Source: CANIZL01 sp043788645
GTDB taxonomy: Bacteria > Verrucomicrobiota > Verrucomicrobiia > Limisphaerales > UBA9464
Direction: 5' to 3'
Assembly (NCBI GenBank): GCA_043788645.1
Contig: JAYVTS010000437.1
Coordinates: forward strand, 1 to 12,718
Length of the DNA stretch: 12,718 bases
Shown: positions 1-6,744 of the stretch, in pieces
How positions within the stretch are numbered: the first letter of the stretch is position 1
How the letters are laid out: each line of letters begins with the position of its first letter
The notes under the pieces: generated by a model
What the model was told of the DNA's origin: nothing
Database searches by the model: none
The model's input: the letters and a program-made list of their open reading frames with translations, nothing else
Position numbers and translations under genes: made by a program

Positions 1-181
1 GGACAGAATTGAGGGACAGAAGATTGAAAACCAGAATCCGCATAACAATAAAACATGATAGATATATTGACATTTTGCACCTGTAAAGGGACGGCTGGAT
101 TGCCAAGTACGGTACTGCCTACTGCAGAGGAATTGTTCATCACAAAACAGGGACAAGAGGATTGAATGGGAGGATTGAATG
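1..181. repeat. Degenerate GGACAGA / GATTGAATG short repeats
   Basis: The left edge holds imperfect copies of one short unit: GGACAGAATTGA at 1-12, GGGACAGAAGATTGA at 13-27, and GGACAAGAGGATTGAATG at 151-168. The 12-base word GAGGATTGAATG is then repeated in tandem at 157-168 and 170-181, with a 13-base period. Short purine-rich GGACAGA units of this kind are, from general recollection, frequent in intergenic DNA of Verrucomicrobiota and Planctomycetota. The copies here are diverged, and no transposase is attached to them in the window. The array may extend left of base 1. Confidence 0.45.
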
Positions 182-408
182 ATCAACCGCTGCTCACGGG
201 AACGGCGACGCCCAGTCTGCTGCGGGTGTTCCGGGAGAATGCCGACTCCGTTCGCATCCAATGGCGTTCACTCCTGTCCGTCCGTCTCGAACGCCTTGAC
301 GGGCCGACCGGCGGATGGAGCCCGGTGTTTCCCAGTTCGCGGGGTGAGTTGCACATTCCGGTGCCGTCCGCGTCCGCCCTTTTCCGTCTGGTTCAGCAAC
401 CCTGACAC
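166..408 (+). pseudogene. Possible C-terminal relic of a secreted-protein FRL domain
   Basis: This 79-residue frame begins at an ATG inside the tandem GATTGAATG repeat and has no Shine-Dalgarno sequence. From about residue 28 the pattern is V-R-I-x-W, then a V-x-L-E-R-L strand, G-W-x-P-V, H-I-P-V, and finally A-L-F-R-L just before the stop. That order (strand, W-x-x-V, strand, FFRL-like end) resembles the short beta-rich domain that closes many large secreted proteins of Verrucomicrobiota. I read it as the last part of such a gene whose upstream portion has been lost, with the ATG being accidental. It could also be a chance frame. The opposite-strand frame over the same bases has no protein-like character. 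Confidence 0.3.
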
Positions 409-544
409 TCTTGATTTGCACTGACAGTGGATTCGCGACGTTCAGGCGGGGCACCTCGTCGGCTCCTGGTCGGGACAATCCAGGAGACCTGCGGGATCCG
501 GTGATCATCCGTTCGGTTCAAAACGGATTGAGTGTCCGGATCGA

Positions 545-787
545 TCAGAATGTGCATCCCTGAACGTCGACCGAAACAATGTTCGTGCTCAATATAACCG
601 GCGGATTCGCGCCCCTTTTTGGGAGCGTTGGGAGCGGATCGAAGTAAGGCTCCAAAACGAGTCGACCGCCCGTCATCAACCGTTTAATCTCGGCCAGTTC
701 GCTGAGTATCCGTGCCCAGTTCGCCCTCAATTCGTCGATTTGTTGTTGAACATATTCATCCGAGTACTCATTGGACTTTTTTTTCAC
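545..787 (-). CDS. Hypothetical small protein, helical N-terminus (doubtful)
   Basis: This is an 80-residue minus-strand ORF from a GTG start to TGA. Residues 1-40 are charged and heptad-like (EYVQQQIDELRANWARIL then SELAEIKRLM), suggesting one amphipathic helix or a short coiled coil. Residues 41-80 are proline- and glycine-containing and end with a cysteine. Codon use looks protein-like across the helical half. Against it, the start is GTG preceded by no clear Shine-Dalgarno sequence, and no family is recognised. It is divergent from the secreted-protein gene at 948, and the two share the 160-base spacer between them. It could be real or a remnant. Confidence 0.35.
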   Translation of the reverse strand: MKKKSNEYSDEYVQQQIDELRANWARILSELAEIKRLMTGGRLVLEPYFDPLPTLPKRGANPPVILSTNIVSVDVQGCTF

Positions 788-808
788 GACTCAGACCCTA
801 CTTTGTGC

Positions 809-835
809 TTGACACTTCGTCCATCGTGGTAGAGT
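809..835 (+). promoter_or_regulatory. Candidate sigma-70-type promoter
   Basis: A perfect TTGACA at 809-814 is followed by TAGAGT at 830-835, which matches 4 of 6 positions of the -10 consensus. The spacer is only 15 bases, shorter than ideal. It points rightward and lies about 110 bases before the start of the secreted-protein gene at 948, so it would give a leader containing the inverted repeats at 877-905 and 912-924. No other promoter of similar quality was seen before that gene. Confidence 0.35.
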
Positions 836-876
836 GATGCTATTGTTTCATGCCAGCACAACGCTTTTTATCCTAG

Positions 877-924
877 GGCGAAGAACTTCATCGACAGATT
901 TCGCCTAAAGTGTCGGCAGCCGAC
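877..924. promoter_or_regulatory. Two inverted repeats in the leader of the 948 gene
   Basis: GGCGAA at 877-882 pairs with TTCGCC at 900-905 across a 17-base loop. Six bases further on is the odd palindrome GTCGGC-A-GCCGAC at 912-924, which ends 23 bases before the ATG at 948. The second is too tight to form an RNA hairpin and is more like a dyad for a DNA-binding protein. The first could fold in RNA. The function is unknown and the calls rest only on symmetry. Confidence 0.3.
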
Positions 925-947
925 GAGGCGTATGGATTTAGAAAAAT

Positions 948-1703
948 ATGAAACCTGCGTTACGAAAACTGTTTGGCATCGTCCTCGCGATGCTGTTCGC
1001 GGCCACCGCGGCTCGCCCGGAAAGTGGATCGAGGCGAGTGGGAAAATTGATAGATTTTGAGGTGCAGGGTTCGATGGAATTAATCATTCAATCCGTTGAC
1101 GAATTCTTCAAAGCAATCAGCGGCATGAAGGTAACACGTGATCCCGAGCGGATCCGGGCCAGTTTTTTCGAGTCGGAAAAGAAATTGTCGATTGAGGTGA
1201 ACTGTTTTCCCATTCCCAACCATCCTGAGCTAACGAAGGTGGCAGTGATTGCTTACGCTCCAGACCAGAAAAAGGCGGATCTACTCGCCAATTCGACTGC
1301 GGATGTGATCAAGGCAGTTAAGGCCGAGAAATCCGATTCAAAAACTAATAATGGAGCCTCCCCACAAGCGCCGACCCCGCCCAAAACGGTAGAGCAGATG
1401 ATCGAATACTATCCGGACCGCCAGGAAAAGAGTCCTAATGTCAGCTCGTTGACGTTCACCTTTAAGACAACGGTGACAACTTCGCCGATTGTAGAAGTGT
1501 CGATGAGGGCTCCAAAAAACGGTCGCTATGAACCTCGCTTTGTCAAAGCAACCAAACAGGGACCCTCAAGTAATATCCACCGCATCAACGTGACCGGCCT
1601 CAAAGGACTGACCACGTATTATTTCTTAATCACGGCTCCTGGAAATCCGGGGACAAAGCCAGCGACGTATTCCGACCAACGATCAACTTCTGGCAATTTT
1701 TGA
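948..1703 (+). CDS. Secreted two-domain hypothetical protein, FN3-like C-terminus
   Basis: This is a 251-residue protein. Residues 1-22 form a good signal peptide: a basic start, a hydrophobic run LFGIVLAMLF, and an A-T-A-A cleavage region. Residues about 43-125 make a small alpha/beta domain with the pattern V-N-C-F-P, then VAVIAYAPD, then a helix ending VIKAV. The same pattern recurs in the protein at 2186-2548. A Pro/Thr/Ser-rich linker (about 126-148) leads to residues 160-240, a beta-rich segment with INVTGLKGLTTYYFLITA, which matches the Y-x-F strand signature of fibronectin type III domains. The mature protein should act outside the cytoplasmic membrane. No Shine-Dalgarno sequence precedes the ATG; the bases before it are AT-rich. 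Its ligand or role is unknown. I am sure it is a real secreted protein and less sure of the FN3 label. Confidence 0.8.
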   Translation: MKPALRKLFGIVLAMLFAATAARPESGSRRVGKLIDFEVQGSMELIIQSVDEFFKAISGMKVTRDPERIRASFFESEKKLSIEVNCFPIPNHPELTKVAVIAYAPDQKKADLLANSTADVIKAVKAEKSDSKTNNGASPQAPTPPKTVEQMIEYYPDRQEKSPNVSSLTFTFKTTVTTSPIVEVSMRAPKNGRYEPRFVKATKQGPSSNIHRINVTGLKGLTTYYFLITAPGNPGTKPATYSDQRSTSGNF

Positions 1704-2005
1704 TCGAGGCGACCGCGTCGATTTCCCGAAGCGCAAGGTGGCTTTAGGGTTCTCGTCGTTCCCTACTGAAGAAACGGTGGGATTGAATAGAAAGTACGGC
1801 GACCGCCGCGAATGCGGATGCGAGGCCCAAGCGAGAGAGGATGCCCGCAGCAATATATGCGTGTAGACCTACCTGCGCTTGGTTTGGCCGAACATCGGCC
1901 TCGATACCAAAATAGTGATTGCGCGTGTTCATTCGTTGTTACACTTTCGCAGGGCCCGGCAGGAGTATGTCACTCCCCATCGTCGGCGACCGTCAATAAT
2001 TCACT
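1704..2005. other. Stretch without a recognised gene
   Basis: Both strands carry short open frames here: 62 residues on the minus strand at 1744-1932 and 60-96 residues on the plus strand from 1812. None has a recognisable domain, a ribosome binding site or convincing codon use. The minus-strand frame has one alanine/leucine-rich hydrophobic run (AAGILSRLGLASAFAAVAVL) that could be a relic of a membrane segment, but nothing else supports it. I see no terminator for the gene ending at 1703. Confidence 0.3.
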
Positions 2006-2104
2006 TATCAACATCGTGGGCCACAGAATTACGGCTTTTGACCCCTTTACACCGGTACTAGGCTACAGCAAAAGTGGGCAAGTGTGGCCCAATACAAGTT
2101 AGGC
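2006..2104 (+). repeat. attC-like imperfect palindrome
   Basis: A perfect 9-base inverted repeat, TGGGCCACA at 2017-2025 and TGTGGCCCA at 2083-2091, encloses a 57-base loop. Six bases after the right arm is GTTAGGC (2098-2104), an exact match to the integron core-site consensus GTTRRRY. Four bases before the left arm is a sequence ending in CAAC (2009-2012), matching only the YYAAC part of the partner consensus RYYYAAC. The order and total length (about 99 bases) fit an attC recombination site, and a small secreted-protein gene follows 82 bases later, as in a cassette. Against it, the left core is weak, no second convincing site follows the gene, and no integron integrase is in the window. 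Confidence 0.3.
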
Positions 2105-2185
2105 GCTTCGTCACGTTATTAATTTTTAACACTGTCGGATCAACGACTGCCGCACAAAAACTAAACACAAACAAAACGCACCCAA

Positions 2186-2548
2186 ATGAAATACGTACTC
2201 ATTACGCTCACAACTTTCTGGTTGGCCTTTGCTGCCCCTTCTCCATCCTATGCTGGCAACGCACCCGCATGGCATGTCGGCACCTTTTCCAAGAAAGCTA
2301 CTCTTAAGACTTGCGTCGGCTTCGCTAAGGCAGCGTTAGAAAAAGAGCACTTCAAAATCTACGCCCAAGACAACAACACGGTGATTGCGGGGAACGATAA
2401 CGTCGTCGCTCAAGTCAGCTGTTCTCCACTGGCAGGCGGCAAAATATGGGTTGTGGTCACTGCTTACTCAAACGATTCTTCACTTGCAGAGGGCACACGA
2501 AACCGCGTTCGTGAATACATCGTCAAAGTCGTTTTATTCGACAATTAA
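2186..2548 (+). CDS. Small secreted hypothetical protein
   Basis: This is a 120-residue protein with a clear signal peptide (residues 1-23, hydrophobic core VLITLTTFWLAFAA, likely cleavage after S-Y-A). The mature part, about 97 residues, is a compact alpha/beta domain: a helix with KTCVGFAKAAL, a strand around TVIAG, the strands VVAQVSCSP and KIWVVVTAYSND, and a final helix RNRVREYIVKVV. The two cysteines, in TCVG and VSCSP, could form a disulfide after export. The pattern V-x-C-x-P, then V-V-V-x-A-Y-x-x-D, then a V-x-x-x-I-x-x-V-V helix is shared with residues 43-125 of the protein at 948-1703. No Shine-Dalgarno sequence is visible. An attC-like palindrome ends 82 bases upstream and a GC-rich hairpin lies 45 bases after the stop, so it may be a self-contained transcription unit or a cassette. 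Its function is unknown. Confidence 0.82.
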   Translation: MKYVLITLTTFWLAFAAPSPSYAGNAPAWHVGTFSKKATLKTCVGFAKAALEKEHFKIYAQDNNTVIAGNDNVVAQVSCSPLAGGKIWVVVTAYSNDSSLAEGTRNRVREYIVKVVLFDN

Positions 2549-2592
2549 AATGGCTTAAACCGAAGCGAACGCGGGCGGGCATCATCCGTTGC

Positions 2593-2622
2593 CGATGCGG
2601 ACCAGTTGGGCCGACCGCATCG
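2593..2622 (+). terminator. GC-rich stem-loop after the 2186 gene
   Basis: CGATGCGG at 2593-2600 pairs perfectly with CCGCATCG at 2615-2622 across a 14-base loop, starting 45 bases after the stop codon. The following bases (TTCTGTTCTG) are T-rich but not a true T-tract, so it may be a weak intrinsic terminator or a 3' stability element. Confidence 0.35.
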
Positions 2623-3412
2623 TTCTGTTCTGACGTTGAGATGGCTTCCCAAAAGTCAAGCGGGCGTGGACATTGATAGGCAACCGTCTTTGCGAATTTG
2701 CAGTGCGATAGGCGGACTCGTGGACAGGAGAGCGGCGTTAAAATAACGACGAAGGATTTTGAATGCTCAATTTCTTAGGAGCGGCGGACCAGCGATTAGT
2801 TATAAATAAGGGCCAAATCGCCCACCCAGGACCAGCTCGCTGCGCAAACATCGATCCGGAAAGTTTGCGGAGACAAGCAAAGTCTCACGAAATACTTGCG
2901 CGCCGCAATACCCGACCCAATGTCAAAAATATGAGTTCAATCGCGAAACCAATTCTCCGTTTTCGCGGAGCGTCGAAAAAGCGATTACTTCCAAATAACA
3001 CTTACGCAGCTTGTTTGATATCAACGAGTTCCATACCCATCTCCACGGCCTCACGCTTCCGGCGTCGGACACCGAGATGCGGCCTTGCCAACGTCAGTTA
3101 TTCCATCGTCCAACTATCGGCCCGACGATTGGGTTGCTTATCAATGACGGCCGACCTGATATCAGTGCGGTCCGATCGCAATTCTCATAATTCACGCCTA
3201 TACGTCCACCTCCTTCCACTCATTTCAACTAGTGCATTTCACAAGATGGATGCGCTCCGTCGCCCCGGCACACACACGATCGGCGAACCTTAGCTCTGGA
3301 CCGCTCATTTGGGGAATTTCGACTGTCGGCAGTGGTCAACAATAATTGTCATTTCACAGGCTTTACATATTCACTAATTTAACCTCTCTTCGACGGAAGC
3401 TTTGGTGCCAAG
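2623..3412. other. Long stretch without a credible gene
   Basis: About 800 bases with no gene I can support. One plus-strand frame at 2763-3293 is open for 176 codons and is preceded by AAGGA. Its translation, however, is rich in Arg and Ser, has no hydrophobic core pattern or domain, and runs straight through the REP-like palindrome near 2960, so I treat it as accidental. The recognisable content is that palindrome. A weak promoter-like pair, TTGTCA at 3347-3352 and TATTCA at 3369-3374 with a 16-base spacer, could serve the gene starting at 3479. Confidence 0.4.
2942..2994 (+). repeat. REP-like palindromic element, copy A
   Basis: The core CGCGGAGCGTCGAAAA (2964-2979) is shared with copies B (7251-7266) and C (8495-8510). 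It is built from nested symmetries: TTTTCG (2960-2965) pairs with CGAAAA (2974-2979); CTCCG (2955-2959) pairs with CGGAG (2966-2970); and CGCGAAA (2942-2948) pairs with TTTCGCG (2961-2967). The downstream GATTACTTCC is also partly conserved. The element lies in otherwise gene-free DNA. Confidence 0.55.
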
Positions 3413-3446
3413 CGACAAATTTAAACTGTCTTCGACATAAACTGTC
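3413..3446 (+). promoter_or_regulatory. Direct repeat before the five-gene cluster, possible operator
   Basis: Two copies of CGACA...TAAACTGTC stand in tandem: 3413-3430, with four extra bases (AATT) inside, and 3433-3446, uninterrupted. The word TAAACTGTC starts at 3422 and again at 3438, a 16-base period. The repeat ends 32 bases before the ATG at 3479, in the leader or promoter-proximal DNA of the cluster. Repeats of this size and position often bind a transcription factor. No regulator gene is adjacent, so the assignment is inference. Confidence 0.35.
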
Positions 3447-3478
3447 CCCCGGTAACGCGGGAGACAAATAGCAATTAT

Positions 3479-5194
3479 ATGGAAAACGAACCCGGGAAAG
3501 CAGTCCTGACTATCCTCGATCAAATCATCGAACGTATCAAATCAACCCGGCCCTTGCGCTCGGATAATAAACCTCTCGAAACTGGCTTCGTCTATTCTCA
3601 ATTGGTTTTGGGCCAGATGGTTGACCCCGCAGATTTTAAGAATCCATGGTCTCCGGCCGGGGGGTCTACCGTTCACGATGCCGTCACTTCCGGGGCATTG
3701 GCCGCCGACGCCGGGGCAACCGTCGCCACTGGAACACCCGCCACGCCAAACCCGGTTGCACTCTCCCAGGCCGCCGCGAAAAGCCGTCGAGCCTTGCAGG
3801 CAGCCTTCAATACCTCGCAGCTTGTCGATCGCCTCATTATGGTGACTCGGGATGAAAAAATGCGCGAGTATCCCGGTGGCGGGCGAACCATCAGCTTTGC
3901 CTACGATGGCCTGATTAATGGCATGCAACCTCTTCCTGCGCCTGCGCTCGCGCCCGACATCCAAAAACGCCTTGATGAAGGAAAAAAAATACTATACCAA
4001 TTTGATGAAGACGGCGAAATCGTAGGCAAAAGCAAACTTTACAATACCTATGTGAAGAACGCACGCGCCTATGCCGAAAGCAAAAACGCGTTCGCCGAAG
4101 CGCAGGCAGCAGCACTTGCCGATCCGGTAAAAGCCGATTCATTTCCCATGCGCGCCGCGACACTTCAGAATACCGTCGATGAAGCGTTCGACACTCTGAA
4201 AACCGAAGGCGCGGAACGCGTCGAACGGGCGCTCGGAGTCATCGAGTCCATTGGCGTTAGTATCCAGGACCGCATGATTGCAAAAGCCCGAAAAATTTTG
4301 GACGCGTGGAACCTGAACCTCGCGGGAGTTCCAGTTCAAACCCCCTATTCCGCTGTTTCGCCCTCGTCCTGGGCCGATCCAGATTCTGATAATATCGGGT
4401 TTACGAAGCTTTCTGTCGATCAATCTCAATATTCCAGTCACGCTGCGCAGAATTCGCATTTCTTTCAGCAAAGTTCCGCCCATAGCGATCATTCCGAAAC
4501 GAGCGTGCAAGCCTCAGGCTCCTATTTCGGATTCGGCGCTAGTGGGGGACATTCGGACGCCGAAACGAACCATTCAGCACAAGGCTCTTCAGGTGGCGGT
4601 TCCGGCGCTGTTTTCGCCAACGATGCGACTGGCCTTTCCATTGAGCTAGAGTATGGCCTTTGCGATATCCTTCGTCCCTGGTTCATGGGCGATTTATTCT
4701 ACATGAAAAACTGGTTCCTCGTGAACAATGCTGTCAAAGCGATCAGTGACGGCACCATTGAAGGCCAGGCTGACAGCGACAAAACATTATTGCCGATGAT
4801 TCCCATGCAGTTCCTGGTCATTCGCAACGTGAAAATCCGGGCCACTCATTGGGGTAATGACGGGAAAGTCCTTGAGCAACATTACGGCGCGGGTCGCAGT
4901 GATTCCAATACCCGGGAAAGTAGTTTCAATGCAGGCGCACATGCGGGTTTTGGTCCTTTCAGCTTTGGTGCTTCGGTGAACCACTCTCAAGGAAGCGCAG
5001 ACTCCAGCCAATCTTCTCACGCGGAAGGAAGTGGCAGCCAGGATTTCGAAGCGAATTTCCATAACGAAACACTCGAAATAAAAGGAGCTCAAATCATAGC
5101 ATGGCTTAGCACGATTGTCCCGCCTTGTCCTTTGTTGGATGACCCCGGATTGAAAACTAAAAAAAACGATGGGCCCAAAACCGCAAACAACTAA
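3479..5194 (+). CDS. Cluster gene 1: large protein with shared RPW/GFGPFSF domain and Ser/His/Gly-rich repeats
   Basis: This is a 571-residue protein with no signal peptide and no recognised enzyme motif. Residues 1-290 are mostly helical, including an Ala-rich segment around 190-260. Residues 310-377 are Ser/His/Gly-rich and include SYFGFGASGGHS. A domain of about residues 385-556 follows, with RPW (399-401), KNWFL (410-414), MIPMQFLVIRNVKIRA (440-455), GFGPFSFGASVNHS (490-503), GAQIIAW (536-542) and PLLDDP (551-556). The same domain ends cluster gene 2. In this protein it carries an extra Ser/His-rich stretch, about 456-525. The alternating small-polar/hydrophobic pattern of the two GFG segments resembles an amphipathic beta hairpin that could contact membrane, which is inference. 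The ATG lacks a Shine-Dalgarno sequence. It is the first gene of the cluster, and a GC-rich hairpin separates it from gene 2. I recall uncharacterised proteins with similar QII-W endings but no assigned function. Confidence 0.88.
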   Translation: MENEPGKAVLTILDQIIERIKSTRPLRSDNKPLETGFVYSQLVLGQMVDPADFKNPWSPAGGSTVHDAVTSGALAADAGATVATGTPATPNPVALSQAAAKSRRALQAAFNTSQLVDRLIMVTRDEKMREYPGGGRTISFAYDGLINGMQPLPAPALAPDIQKRLDEGKKILYQFDEDGEIVGKSKLYNTYVKNARAYAESKNAFAEAQAAALADPVKADSFPMRAATLQNTVDEAFDTLKTEGAERVERALGVIESIGVSIQDRMIAKARKILDAWNLNLAGVPVQTPYSAVSPSSWADPDSDNIGFTKLSVDQSQYSSHAAQNSHFFQQSSAHSDHSETSVQASGSYFGFGASGGHSDAETNHSAQGSSGGGSGAVFANDATGLSIELEYGLCDILRPWFMGDLFYMKNWFLVNNAVKAISDGTIEGQADSDKTLLPMIPMQFLVIRNVKIRATHWGNDGKVLEQHYGAGRSDSNTRESSFNAGAHAGFGPFSFGASVNHSQGSADSSQSSHAEGSGSQDFEANFHNETLEIKGAQIIAWLSTIVPPCPLLDDPGLKTKKNDGPKTANN

Positions 5195-5211
5195 TACCCC
5201 GTTCTTTTACC

Positions 5212-5233
5212 GGGCGCGGCAGGTGTCGCGCCC
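5212..5233 (+). promoter_or_regulatory. Intercistronic GC-rich stem-loop between cluster genes 1 and 2
   Basis: GGGCGCG (5212-5218) pairs perfectly with CGCGCCC (5227-5233) around an 8-base loop, 17 bases after the stop of gene 1 and 10 bases before the Shine-Dalgarno sequence of gene 2. No T-tract follows, so it is more likely an mRNA stability or processing element than a full terminator. It could adjust the ratio of the two paralogous products. Confidence 0.45.
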
Positions 5234-5243
5234 TAGCCAACCT

Positions 5244-5250
5244 GGAGGAG
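5244..5250 (+). promoter_or_regulatory. Strong ribosome binding site of cluster gene 2
   Basis: GGAGGAG at 5244-5250 stands just before the ATG at 5255, giving a 6-base gap from the GGAGG core. It fixes the start of gene 2. It is notable because most other genes in the window lack a recognisable Shine-Dalgarno sequence, so gene 2 may be translated more efficiently than its neighbours. Confidence 0.7.
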
Positions 5251-5254
5251 CTCA

Positions 5255-6700
5255 ATGTTAACTGACCTCGAACAGCTCGTTAAAGATTTCTACGACTTCT
5301 TTTTCGATCTATATAAAAACAATAACGACGGCGGGTCTGAAGAGGCTTTTCTGGCTTTCGAGCCGATCGGAACCGGACTCTCACCATCCATGTTCGCTCT
5401 CAATACAGGCCAGTTTTCCCCCCTCCTCGCCGTGGAACAATTCTCTAGTTCGGCCAATCAACTTCCCATTCTCGAGGGCAAAACAATCAAGTCGCCTTCG
5501 CTGAAAACAGCGGATGGCCTTTATGATCTCATGGTCGTTGCCGCTCAGCCTCACCCCAGTGCTGATCGTGTCCCAGTTGATAAATTTCGCAGTGCCGCTG
5601 ACGAAGCCTTTGATCGCGCGATCACCCCGCCGCTTCTTCGCACCGGTCGTAGTTACTGTCCCGCGGTTGCCACCCCGCCCGATTGGTGCTCCCCGGATGG
5701 CGCTGCGTCCTGGACCAGCAAAAAGTTCGTTTCGGCTGTTAAAACGGAAACGACAACGGGCCCGGATCCCGCTCCCGATCCTACTTCGAAGGGAAAGTGG
5801 AGCTTTCGCGTGCTACCCACCGAGTTTGTAACAGCTGTGGTCAGCCACAGCGCCATGATGCAGGCCATTCCCAAAATCCAAGATCAAGGTTCCGAATCCA
5901 TTCGACTTACCGATGACGTTCTCCATCAAGTCGAATTGCCGAGTGGCAGAGTAACCGTGAGCGACAGCACAACCGCGGAGCTGACACCAATGCACGCCAT
6001 CAATCGCACCCGCTCAATAAACCTAAGTGCCGCCCGGGTTAACCCCAGTATGTTCGCTGCGCATGTGGAGATCGCTCCCGCCAGTGCGCTCAGGGCTGCC
6101 CATCTCAACCTAGCCGAGGCGACAGCGATCCGGCCAATCCGCAGCCAAGCAGCAACGGAACTGCTGCTCGTCCGTTCACCGAGTCAACTCCGCGCGACGA
6201 GTTTGAACAATCCCGCGGCATTTCAGATTTCTGAGATGACCAGCGCCAGCATGGCGCTCCGGGTCAACGCGGTAGCCGCTCAATCGCAAACGCTCAATTC
6301 CGTGGCCTCATCCCAGGAAATTAAATCCAAAACATTGTCGCTCGGTTTCGATTATTGCCTTGTAACCATTACTCGGCCATGGATCTCAACGGAGTTTTTA
6401 ACATTGAAAACTTGGTTTCTTCCCGGCTTCAAGGCTGGCGATTTGTCAAGTGGTTCAGGAGCTGCCAATGCTCCGTTCGAGGTCATGCCAATGGCCGCTC
6501 TCGTTGTCAAAAACTTGCTGATCAAAGCTGAACAAAGCGACCTGGTTCACCTGCAAGACTCGGTCGGTTTCGGCCCATTTTCCTTTGTCGGACGTACGGT
6601 GGAAGATGGACAACTCAAGTGTGAAGGAATGCAAATCATAGGCTGGGTCTGTGTGCCCATGCCCCTGTTGCCCCCGATGAGCGATCCTACGCTCGCGTAG
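5255..6700 (+). CDS. Cluster gene 2: paralogue of gene 1 sharing its C-terminal domain
   Basis: This is a 481-residue protein with no signal peptide. Residues 1-25 are an aromatic, acidic helix (VKDFYDFFFDLY). The middle (about 30-350) is Ala/Ser/Thr-rich and not recognised. Residues about 361-478 repeat the domain of cluster gene 1 in the same order: LSLGFDYCLVTITRPW (361-376), LKTWFLPGF (384-392), VMPMAALVVKNLLIKA (410-425), VGFGPFSF (437-444), GMQIIGW (458-464) and PLLPPMSDP (470-478). It lacks the Ser/His-rich insertion and the upstream Ser/His/Gly tract of gene 1, so the two are specialised versions rather than a recent duplication. The start is well supported by the GGAGGAG site. The next gene begins 44 bases after its stop. 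Pairing of two diverged copies suggests that the products assemble together or with common partners, which is inference. No catalytic residues are evident. Confidence 0.88.
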   Translation: MLTDLEQLVKDFYDFFFDLYKNNNDGGSEEAFLAFEPIGTGLSPSMFALNTGQFSPLLAVEQFSSSANQLPILEGKTIKSPSLKTADGLYDLMVVAAQPHPSADRVPVDKFRSAADEAFDRAITPPLLRTGRSYCPAVATPPDWCSPDGAASWTSKKFVSAVKTETTTGPDPAPDPTSKGKWSFRVLPTEFVTAVVSHSAMMQAIPKIQDQGSESIRLTDDVLHQVELPSGRVTVSDSTTAELTPMHAINRTRSINLSAARVNPSMFAAHVEIAPASALRAAHLNLAEATAIRPIRSQAATELLLVRSPSQLRATSLNNPAAFQISEMTSASMALRVNAVAAQSQTLNSVASSQEIKSKTLSLGFDYCLVTITRPWISTEFLTLKTWFLPGFKAGDLSSGSGAANAPFEVMPMAALVVKNLLIKAEQSDLVHLQDSVGFGPFSFVGRTVEDGQLKCEGMQIIGWVCVPMPLLPPMSDPTLA

Positions 6701-6744
6701 CAAGCCGCCGTCAAAAATTCGATTTAATAACTTCTCAGAAAAAT

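Noticed and set aside
2553..2611. Possible second attC site after the 2186 gene (GTTGGGC at 2605)
   Set aside because: GTTGGGC fits GTTRRRY, but the left partner (GGCTTAAAC) needs a bulge and no matching inner arms are placed correctly; the local symmetry is better explained by the 2593-2622 stem-loop.
2763..3293. 176-codon open frame on the plus strand with AAGGA before its ATG
   Set aside because: The translation is Arg/Ser-rich without hydrophobic periodicity or domain, and it reads through a REP-like palindrome; it looks like chance openness in non-coding DNA.
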